Shown: positions 45,201 through 57,200 of the stretch, in pieces
How the letters are laid out: every line of letters starts with the position of its first letter
How positions within the stretch are numbered: position 1 is the first letter of the stretch
Source: Acanthopleura granulata
Lineage: Eukaryota > Mollusca > Polyplacophora > Chitonida > Chitonidae
NCBI GenBank assembly: GCA_016165875.1
Contig: JABBOT010000007.1
Span: 15,279,441 to 15,343,440 of the forward strand
Reading direction: 5' to 3'
DNA: 64,000 nucleotides
Position numbers and translations under genes: made by a program
Notes under the pieces: model-generated
What the model saw: the letters and a program-made list of their open reading frames with translations, nothing else
The model's database searches: none
Told to the model about the DNA's origin: nothing

Positions 45201-48200
45201 TTGATGGAACTGCTCTTGATGACTTCCTCGCTCATGTTGCGCAATTTTACCTGTATTCAAGATTAAAAAAATTTTATGCCCTTCCAGGCTGTATGATGAA
45301 GATTGAAGTGGAAACTACAGTGAAAACATAACAGTTTTCAAGATGTTTTTGATACTAGAACGCCCTTACATTTCGGGGCCAAGAGTATGGTAGGTTACGA
45401 GACTTCTCAAAATGGCTGCCAATGGTGAGCCGTTTGAAGTTCTCACAGCCAATCTGACCACAAGACTTCCAGTTAATTAGTTTCATCAGTAAATGTAGTA
45501 AATCAAGAAGATAGGATTCAACTGGAAAATGACATAGAAATGCGCCAAAAAAGTAAGTTTAAGTGCCACTTCGAGTTCGGAGGTCTGGTGATGGATGATG
45601 GGGTTGCGGTAATTGTCAGAATTTTAAAATAATACCCGAAGTCCATGGACTATCTGTACACACAGAATTGCAAGACAGCAGATGCTTTATGCACACATTT
45701 AACTGTATTAATGTGCCTTTCTGTGTCTGTCATTGACGAAAAACAGATTCCTTGAAAATGCCATCATGATGCGATTTCCCAATCGCATTTTTTTTTGCCC
45801 GCATCAAGTGAGCCACAGCATGTTTTCACCAACTTAGCTGCAGTTACCCTTAAGGTAGATGAAATGGTTACCACACCATGCAACCAGCTATATAAACACT
45901 GATGTACTTGCTGACACAGTGAAAACGAAGAAAACATAACGTAATGTAAGTTCAACTGACGAGCAAGCTATTTTTTTGGCAGTGCCACCAGGTGCCACGA
46001 AAGTAGATTGAAACAACAACAACACGACAAATTCCACATCAGTATAACAGTAATCCGATATGTAAAAGTGATATGGTATACAGCTATAATTATTCTCTTG
46101 TGTGGAATTCTTTTGGCTTAATTATGCCGCCCTGTGATCGGAGGGGCCCTCTGTCAACGACCTAGGCTCCCGGAACCTGCTGTGATCAAACTCGCCAGTA
46201 GCACGTGAGTCACCTGACCATTAAGGTGTTGGTCCTCGGTGGTAAATCATCATAGTATGTGGTAAGGGCCTACGCGGAAGTTTGTAATGGTATTTTGACA
46301 AAAAGTTTTTTTCTTTTATTTTTCTCCATGTTTATTTTAAATCCCTATCTTTTTCAAGAGCTTGGTTTTGTCTAGGTAATACCAGACCCTTGTATTTCAG
46401 GCATGTTATCACTCTCCCACACCTGGCACACTCCTGAAACAAAATCCAGGTGTTCCAATAACACACTCCTGAAATAATGTCCAGGGAGTGTGAATCTAGG
46501 TGTGCAGATAACACTCCTGGTGTTCTGCAAGTGGTGTGGTAATCACACTCCTGCTCAGAAACAAGAACGAAGACAACGTAATACTTCCTCACCATTTGAT
46601 CATCTACTATGTCAGGTAGTTCAGGAGCTTTATTTGGTGGCCGTTTCAGTCTGACATTGCAAAGGCTAAACAGATTTGCCCGGAACGGATTCAGACACGA
46701 AGGAAGGCTCAAGACCTAGACAGCGAAATCGGTCAGATAATGAAGAGGATTACAAGCGAGGAGAAAACGTCAGTATCAAAACAGTATGACTCAGTAGGAG
46801 GAGGTGTGTCAGCCCAGAGTATGTGTTATGCACATGTTGACTCCGCATTAGTCACCTATCAGTAATGGGGCCTGTTTCATGAACAGGGTGTAAGTTGTAT
46901 CAGACAAAGGTGCCAAAAAACAAACAAACAAACAAAAAAAAAATAAATAAATAAAAAAAAAAACATTGGAGGCAGAGTACGCATGTAGGTACTGTTAATT
47001 AATAATCATGAAACACCTGACATGAAAATAGTAACAGGTGACAATGGATGTAGATGAACATTTTCTTAATCATCTGAATTTTCTCTTACTGGTTTATCCT
47101 TACTTGTGAAAATAAACAAAGATTCTAGTTCATGGCACCAGTTTAAAACTGGGACATGTCTGATAATGGTTACTGTGAAGGAAATTCTTATGGACGAGTT
47201 ACTGGTCAAGTTTATTTTTATAATTATCTTAAAATAGATAGGCTGCAGATTTAGAGAAATTAAGTACACTTCTGCATTATTTATCAGTGACGATTACTGA
47301 CTTCATTGGTTCTTGGCTTGTAATCTTCTCTGGCAAACATCTGTTGGCCATGAACAAAAGAAAACCAACTTTTATAACGAGTCAACCTGGCAAAAAATGT
47401 TTGTGTCTGGCCAAAAAAAATATTTGTTTATTGTTGTAAGCCATCTATCAAAGTTGATGAAAGATGGTCAAGAAAGAAGTCAGGAGCCGAAATTGCAAAC
47501 TACAAGCACAATCTGTGTGCCTTGAAAGTTGCTGAAGCTGGCACCATTGGACGCCAATGGGGAATAACCAGCCACACTCGGTGTGCCCACAGTCACTCTG
47601 GCTATGGTAAAGCCAAAAACAAAACGATCTAGAACCATGAAAGTAGGCAAAGTTAATTCACGAGGATTAGCAGAGACTAAGAAAACTGATCGTCATGTTT
47701 GATTTTACATGTCCCTCCACTGCCTTCTCATGTCTAAAATACCTTCTTCTCATAACTGGCACAAATTGCTCCTGTAGTATTTTGAAAATGTTCAAATTGA
47801 GTTTTGTAAAATTTTGAATATGTCTTTCCTAAACAGCATTAATTAAATAAATATAACCAGGAATTGAGTTTTTTACGCAATCGACCAACCGAATACCAAT
47901 CTGTCAGGATGACTTTTAGAAAACCCTGCATGACGACGCATATTGTAGAGATTTGTCGCCATGGCAATTACTTTTGACAAAACGTTACACCCTCTTAGTA
48001 AAGTGGGCCCCTGGATGGACCTACAGGTTTACACCATGTTTTACTTTGGGTCTGCTTAATTAGTTTTGCAGAATTTTATTGAAAAACACTCTTATTTCTG
48101 ATGAAGAACCAGGTACACTGCTTCACCATGACCAGTTTAATACGGATGGTGTTTGATTTAGTCCATTTTCAACCAGAAAATTTGTTTTGTTATTTTTGTT

Positions 48201-51200
48201 GTGGTATCTCATATGTAGCCCTCACTTTGATGGCTCAAGTGAGAAAGAAATGTCTATAAATGCTGATATTCATAATTGTTTGAATATTGGGGAAAATATG
48301 AAACACATTAGTTGGCTTGCGCAAGTTTTACTGTATAAAAATTCTTGAGTACATCATTATACACTGATAAAATAAATTGAATCAACCAGCAACAGCTGTG
48401 CATGCTCATATTTGTGATACCCTTAGGCTTATATATCCTTCAGCTGATGTAACTTGTCTGAATATGTTGGTAGCCGTGGAAACCAGGAGGAGATAACTCG
48501 AAAGTACTATGAAACCAAGAACGCCTTTGTGAAAATCCGCAGGGAGATTCAGCAGCTGAAAACATTCATCAAGGTATGGAGTTTGAATCGTTGATTGGTG
48601 TTGTAGTCTTAGAAGATGGTATTGAGTTTTTTTTAGGCTTCCAAGCTAATAGCTAATAGCTTGGAAAGCCTATTGTTATCGTACGGATTATTATTATTCT
48701 TCTTAATATTATTGTGATTGCTATTATTATTTTTCTCTGGAACACATTGTTTGGGACAGTAGGAAAACCGGAACCGCCACCCAGCTTAACAATACTAGGT
48801 CTTAGAGACTATCTATGAGAAAGTTTTCTGCATAATTTTGAACTGCCTGCGTGACCTACGTTTGCGGCCATGTTGACATCCAAAGAAAATCTTCGAACTG
48901 CATCTTCTTCAGGACGGCTTTACCAGTTGCTCCAAAAATTGGCATGCTGGTAGAATGTGATGGGGCAAATGTAAGTTGCGGTGCTCTTGTTTCTATCTGA
49001 AAAACTCTGGAAGTTTGCTGCTTTGCATATTTGTCACATGACCAAAAATATTTGAAATTGAAATACACCAATAGTGTAGGAATATTTTGTTTTAATTTAT
49101 ACTTATTACTCGCTGAATTGTAAATGTAAGAAAAACATCTGAAAAACATAACATGTATTAAATCATGTGTGTGAGACATTTGGGCTCTCTTAAAAAAGCA
49201 GACCTGTACGCTTTCGGAGTGTTATCACAAGTCTGACATTATTTCTTTTCTTCCATGTATAGTTTTCTCTTAAATTACAATCAAGTCACATCTGGATTTA
49301 TTTGGAAGTCACTTGCCAGGAAACTTGCCAGGAATTTAAAACTGCAAATTGGTATGTGCAAATGGCCTTATTTGTTCTGTCTGTGCCTAGAAGTCTCGAT
49401 TAACTGTGTTTCACAAATTCATGAGTACACATGTACAGTATAGTTAATTGCACATTAACGGCTATGAAGAATGTACGAATTTTGCTACCCAGTGAAGTTT
49501 GCCATTCTAATCACATATCTCACCTTCCTTTTTTTCTCTGATGTATAGCATTGTCGCAAACTGTAAAAAGCGCAAGTTAGGTCATATGTTCAGGTCAGGT
49601 GACAGAACAATCATACAGCTGTAAAGCTTAAAACTGGTGAGTGCACAGGCTTATAAGTGCACTGTGCCTATGTAAAAAATTTTAGCCATGCTTATAAATA
49701 TACCACTTGTAAGACCTAGAAAGACCCAATCTGCTATTTTTTGCGAACTTTCAAAGACATATGTTGTAGGCTGTATATACACTGCATTGGTCCCACCACG
49801 TTTCTCAAAATGTCGGCATTGCACAACTATTGATACAAACTTTAGAGCGTGCTGCGAATACTCTGTGTGAAGTTTGACATGTGTAAAGACGGCTTGGAAG
49901 CCTTATAACTGCAGGCAGTTCGAGTTTTTTTTTTTCTCCTATTTGACAAAACATGGAGTTTATATTTCAGTTTTTGTTTTAGTTTGCAATACTTTTGGCT
50001 ACCTACAAGAATTCTCCTTAAACAATGATGGATAAATAGTTATCTGGGTATATTGATGGATATTAATTCTTTTCCCTATGACTTCCACTGTAAGTAAACT
50101 GTTTTACCGTAATTTCTCCATAAAATGGGACACTCCATATTTGAAACATCCTGAAGTAAACCGGGAAGATCACACAGGTCTCCTGCGACGACTCACACTG
50201 GGTGCTGTTGGCCTGCCAACAAGGCTATATACATGGCCTAGACTACTGCCCAATGTAAGCTGGAAATTTATAGTCTCTATACAGTATGCCAAAAAATATT
50301 CTAAGTAGAATTGAACTCCCAGTCACACAGTGTTGGCACACGATTTCACACCCGAAGAAGTTTTCAGATGGGCTCATATTTTATGGTAAGTGCAATACTT
50401 TCCGCCTTCAACCATGTTAAATAAACCGATAAACCTCAAATTAATTATACTGGCAGTACATTAACCTCGTTGCATTTGTCAAATTTATGAACACATCATA
50501 TTATAAAACAGACCGAGGACAGGGTAATTTAGCCGAATGCTGGGATGGGCAGCTATAGTTGTTGTTATACACGGTCATAATTTTCTCCATAGTAATCCGT
50601 AGCCAGTTTTTCTTCGCCTACAGTTCACATGAAAGTGACAAGTCAAAAAGAAACAGTTACCAGTAGGTAGATGTACTCGAAGTGAAGATCACAATTGTCC
50701 AGTGATAATCCATTGCCATTTAATAACTAATCTGTCTCTGTAAGCAAAAAGTCTTGCGGTTGCTTGTTCGTCCATGCATGTATTCTGCATGTAATACACA
50801 AAAATTCAAACCCACAACTGTCATGGTAAAAGAAAAATACTTCATAACTGCATGTATTAGTTTCTTTTTTGCACAGGAACTGTATATACAAGCCTGAATT
50901 TGATAAACACTGCAAAATCCAACTTTAGGATATAGTCGAGTCTATATATTTGCAATGGAATGAACTGATACAGGTGTGCACATTTCACGCTGCCGTGCGC
51001 AGTTGCAATCTTATGCAAATTACCTGTCAATAAGTGATGGGTTGTAGGCCCTCAGTTTGCAGTGTCAGCATGGAAATCCTGCAAGCCTTTGAAAATATTT
51101 TTCTGAGGTGTTTGCTGGCGGTTATAAGAGTGAGTACAGAGCAGAAATCTGGGCATGTACACATACCAGCGTTTGAAGAGTGTGGTAACATACATCATAT

Positions 51201-54200
51201 GGCCGACATGAGACGACCAGTTCAATCAAGTCCAACGGACATGTGGTAGCCCAAGGCAGAACTTCAAAGCTTCCACGTCACCAGCCCTTCTGAGATTGTT
51301 CTGAATTTGAAAATTTGTTTTGGTATCAGATGCTTTGCATCAAGTTCCCACGGTCAGAGGCCTCCTCCACATGCATTTCTTCTTCTCTCTATTGCTGTAC
51401 AGTACAAGCTAGACGAAGGATCAGTGTACAGATTCAGTGCACATTTGATTTAAAACCGAGAAATATGCTTGTACATTGCGGTCGTCCCGTATCAAGTCGT
51501 TGACATGATATTTCACTCTCATGGAGGTATGCGTGGATTGACAAACTAGTGAAACTCAGTGAGGTGTGATGAAAGCATGGACTGTAAGTGACTGAAGACT
51601 GGTAACCTGTGTTACTCCCCACTGAGAGTTTAGGACTTAAGGCAACAGCCCTCGCAAGGCATCATGTTATACACTTGCCCAAAAAGCGTCCCATATTATG
51701 GAGTAACTACGGTATTCTAATACGTTAACCCCAGGACCATTGCCATTTGTAACTGTTATGCTGTAAGTTGTTTTGTTTTTCATTGCCATTTACACAGGGA
51801 TTTTCTAGGCACTTTCTTGTTGTCAAGAAATATCGGAAAATTGAGTATTAAACAAATTTCTTATTGATACCTTGGTGATGAAAAAATATTGAGTTTTCTG
51901 ATTTGATCATATTGAGAGTTCAAAATGAAATTGACTAGAAAATCCCTTGGTGGTCCCAGTAACTTTTATTTACATGTAGGTATGATGTGATTAATATGTT
52001 CCTCACATAAAAGTTCTGCCAGAATTTATATGTAGGTGTAAATTTGCAAACTAATTGTTGTCAGAATGTTAATCTTTTGTTTCAGTGCTTAAGAGAGTCT
52101 ATGTCTGTTCGTGTAAAAAGACACGAGATATTAAAGGCCTCAATATCCTGGAGGACTAAGTTGCATTTCCAGCATTACATATTATCCTCCCAGTTAGAGG
52201 GCAAGTTAATTATAGACCACAGTAAAGAGGAGTTAAGTCTGTGTGTAAGTTTTCCATGAGAGTAATTTGTAGCTAAGGGAGATAATGCCTACCATATGTC
52301 GGCTTGTAATCGGTTCTTCACCCTCCCAAACTTACCTCAGCAAAGTGCAAGTAAAGGCGAAATGAATGGCAGAATAAAATCAAACAGCCATAACAAATTT
52401 CAGTGGGTGGAATTTTTGCTCATGGAAATTTTCGGGACATTCACCACTTACATTTTTGGTCATTATAGCTTTCATAGAACAACAGTTATAACCCCCACAG
52501 TCAAAATACTACATCAGCCAAGCTGTACCCCCCACAGTCAAAATACTACACCAACCAAGCTGTGCTCTCCATGGTCAAAATACTACATCAACCAAGCTGT
52601 ACTCCTCACAATCATAATACTGCATCAACCAAGCTGTATTCCCCCCAGTCAAAATACTATATCAACCAAGCTGTATCCCCCACAGTCAAAATGCTACATC
52701 AACCAATCTGTACTCTCCACAGTTAATATACTACATCAACCAAGCTGTACTCCCCACAGTCAAAATACATCAACCAATCTGTACTCTCCACAGTCAAAAT
52801 ACTACATCAACCAAGCTGTACCCCCCACAGTCAAAATACTACATAAACCAAGCTATACTCCCCACAGTCAAAATACTACATCAATCAAGCTGTACTACCC
52901 ACAGTCAAAATACTGCATCAACCAAGCTGTACCCCCCACAGTCAAAATACTATATCAACCATGCTGTACTCCCCACAGTCTAAATACATCAACCAAGCTG
53001 TATCCCCCACACTCAAAATATTACATCAGCCAAGCTGTACCCTCCACAGTCAAAATACTACATCAACCAACACACATGGGTCAATCCCGTACCCTCACAA
53101 TCAAAATATGTCAGCCAATTCCTTACCCTCACAGTCAAAACACATGGGTCAATCCCATACCCTCACAGTCAAAATATGTCAGCCGATTCTTTACCCTCAC
53201 AGTCGAAACACATGGGTCAATCCCCTACCCTCACAGTCAAAATATGTCAGCCAATTCCTTACCCTCACAGTCAAAACACATGGGTCAATACCCTACCCTC
53301 TGTCAAAGTACACGTGTCAATCCCTTACCCTCACAATTAAAATACATCTATAAATCACTTACTTCTCAATATCACATATACAAGGCAATAAGTTATCCCC
53401 TGTTCAAAATATGCCAACTAATATAGACTCATCCTCACAATCGAAGTGCAAAAATGTACAAGATCTAGTATAGGTTACAAAACTGCACAGTAATAATGGT
53501 GAAAACTGCTTGCCATTTCACCAATCGCTGGACAACATGTGGAGTTGTGTATTAAACTATCCATGTGATACCAACCAAAGTAAGGTCTTGTTGCGATTAA
53601 TCCCGTGCACCTGCTGCTGTAGGTTTGTGAAGGGACATAACCGTGAACGGGCCCTCCTTCACTGGCTATGCATGTGTGTTGTGTCTCTATTTTGCTGACT
53701 CTCTTGTCTGTTTCAGCGGTTAGAAGTCGTGATGATACACCGCCAGAAACAGTACTTTGAACTGCGGCGTATGATCGCCATGAGGACAAAATATTTCTTC
53801 ATTGTGATGTTGTCCAATAGGCAGTACACTGGCAAAATTAGCTTTAATCATGCAAAGGAAACTCTTGAGATGTCTGTAAGTGTGGAGTGGGGTTATCTGC
53901 CCATTTGTGAGTGGCATTATGCGTGGATGTGTGGTTTTTGTTGTGTTGTGAAGGAGGGGATGTGGGGTGTGGGCATGGTTGTCATTCTTTTTAAAGGGAA
54001 GGGATGGGTTAGGGCCTGTCCTTTGGCAGAATTAAGACCTCCCATCTTTTCCTGATATCTGCTGTCACCCAATTTTCACAGTGTAATTGTCAGAATAAGA
54101 GATTTATAAACTTGACTTTAGCTAACCTGGAACTTGGTTATGTTTAGTGCACTTTCCTCACAGGGGTCAATGATGTGCGCCACAAAAACAGGTTTGCCTT

Positions 54201-57200
54201 GAGTTTGAAGAAATTTGGAGTTCATATATCCTGATTTTTCGTTAGTGATAACGACTACACCTGTCATCACCATGTGGACAAGTGTAACGAAAACATGGTA
54301 TGACAGCTGTGATTTGAGAATCAGTTGACCAGATTGCACCAGTTGGCATCCTGGAAAGAAAAGTATATTAAAGGGCTGCATTGCAGTAACGACTGGGTTC
54401 CAGGTTAGTAAGTGCAAAGATTCAGAGCAGTAAATGATACTGCAAAGCTGGGAAGCTGAATGATCTCAAGACTTCATCCAACAGCTACATTGGTATGATT
54501 TGGTGATGGTGGTTAGACAGTAAAGCACAGAAGCCATATGAAAATTTCTGTTGGTTTCCGCTAATTTCGTTTTCATTACTCGTGTTCAAGAACAAATCAT
54601 TAAAACTTCATCTACGAGTACAAGAGAGGAAATATTTGCTGTATGTTAGGCTATTGTTAACCCCCTGCTGATTTCCTCATTGTTAACACTAGACGAACAC
54701 AGTTTCTTAGTCTGTCTATAGCCGTATGGTTTTGCCACTGAGGGTCTACTACAAGTAGGGTTGAGAATATGACTTAATCGAGACTGCATCTAGTTTATCC
54801 ATGCTCTACATAGGCTTGTATTTCAGTGTGAATTCCCTTTAGGCCTTTGCATGTATTAAAGTTTCATCAGAAACATTGTTCAAGAGTCTCTTTTGATCGT
54901 GGCTTGTGGTTGCTTGTTGTTATTGTACTGTGTCCTGTTATTCTGTGGTTATTCTCTGCTGTTGGAATTCTTTGATGCTTTTTTTCAAGCTGATCTGAAT
55001 GTGTATGTGTTTGTGAATGTACCATAGTAATATTTGTTGGTAGCTGTTCCTCCACACCTTGTCTTGTATGTTTTTGCCGCACACTCTATACTTGTGGCAT
55101 GATGTGATTAAACCCCTGTTGTGTACACATAACTTTCATGAATTTTTATTTCATTAAATGTCTTAAATCAGCACGTACATATGTGTTCAGAAGAAAATTA
55201 ACTTTGGCACAAGGAAAGATAATTCTTTACTCTCGTGCTACTCAACTTTTATTTCTTAGATGATTGAAATTAATTAAACCCTTAATTTAGCATATGTTGT
55301 CATAGGTACGCAGCTGTAATCTAGAGTTTAAAAAAAAAAGCAACAATTAGTTGATCTGCTAAATCTGGTCTCATTGCATGACATTTATAGTTTGACATTG
55401 TTTATTCAACGTCCTGCTTGTCCCTTAGGTTCAGCCTAATAACTCGGAGGCAGAGAACCCCCGAGTGCCGGGATCAAAGGACATGCGGTCCCTGTCGGGA
55501 GGCGAGCGCTCTTTTGCCACGGTCTGTTTCATCCTGGCCCTCTGGGACGCCATGGAGTCGCCCTTCAGGTGTCTGGACGAGTTTGATGTATTCATGGTGA
55601 GTATGAGGTTTATGCGTTAATGGGGAATATGAGGTTGATGTGTTAATGGTGAGTATGAGTTTGATGTAGTCATGGTGAATGTGTGGTTGATGTGTTTGTG
55701 GAGAGGATGCAGCTCATGGTGAGTCTGAGCTTGATGTGTTTATGGTGAGTCCAGGATTGATCTGTTTATGGTAAGTATGCAGCTGATACATCTGTGGTGA
55801 CAATAAAGGTGTTGTGTGCATGGTGAGAATGAGGTTGATGTGTTTATGGTGAGTGTCAGGTGTGTGGTAGGTATGAGGTTGCTATGCCCATGGTGAGTAT
55901 GAGATCGATGTGCGTTTGTGGTTAGCATGAGGATGTGTTCACTTTGAGTATGTCTAAACATTAACCTATAAAGTGATTTTTTAGGCAAAAATAGATGAAA
56001 ATTAGCCCTTTCAATAAGTAATGCACTCGCAGGGATCAGAAGCTTGCTGTGCAACACCTAGATTAGGGCCTTACGTTATCTACCACTCCACTTTAGACAT
56101 ATGTGATATTGTTGTCACTGACAAACATATGGCATGAAGGTGTATAGTAGTTGCAGCCAAGGCTGAGATTGTATGGGGGGGGGGGGGAAGGGTAATCAGG
56201 GTGTACACGTAGCTGTACTGTATCCCTCTCACTCCCATCATATCAGTCACTGTGACACAGGGGCTGTGGGTTCAATCCTGGCCCTTGACGGGGAACGTGT
56301 ACAGTTCCCCAGTTTCGCAGTTCATGTAGTCTTTGTAACAGTAAGTGGTTGACAATACTCATATGCTGTTTGACTGTGCAGAAATTTGTAGAACTTTTCT
56401 TCCACCAGTATGGTGTGCATATTTGTGTGGCATACGTGGAAAGTTGCCACTGTGTCACACTTGGGGGAAGTTGCCACTGTGGCACACTTGGGAAAGTTGC
56501 CACTGTGGCACACATGGGAAAGTTGCCACCGTGGCCCATGGGAAAGTTGCCACTGTGTACTGTGCGTCAGTAACTTCCCAAAGGTCGGTGGTTTACACCA
56601 TGCACGCCACGTATACAACTGACAGTCATTGTGTAAGTGGAGAGAATCTTGAGTATGACAACGAACAACAATCAAATAAATGAATAAATCTCTTCCCCAT
56701 CCCCAGGACATGGTGAACCGCCGGATCAGTATGGACATGATGATGGAAGTGGCCAGTGCTCAGACAGGTCGACAGTTTATCTTCCTCACCCCACAGGACA
56801 TGAGGTAAGTCCCTCAAGTTTGATGTTTTCTTGGGTGACATACGGTGTACTGTCTGATAGTGGGTTGGTTCATGGAGGTGGAATACAGGAGTTTTTGAGT
56901 TCAAACTCTTTCATCGCTGAAGGTAAAAGAAGTTCTACCGTACACTGACCATGTGACCCATCAGAAATGTTAGGCAGTTATCAGAGGCTCATTACAGAGA
57001 CATGAAAAAGTGTGGAGAAATTTACAGAAGTAGTTTCACTGAAGTACTTATTGTCAGTGCATTTAATGAAATATATTGTTGGTTAGGGTCAAGTATCAGC
57101 TTCTTTCGCTGATGTTTTCTTCATTGTTTTGTTGGGATTTATGTGCAGTGATTATGTCTGGAGTAGTGCTTTCATTTATTATCCTTTTAGTTTTATGTCC

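Noticed and set aside
50078..50308. Possible third copy of SMC6 exon 23
   Set aside because: Its translation lacks the RTK, GK and KE landmarks shared by 23a and 23b, and it has no matching length or splice sites.
52296..53426. 376-codon plus-strand open frame
   Set aside because: It reads through the 37-bp minisatellite; the peptide simply repeats and has no domain.
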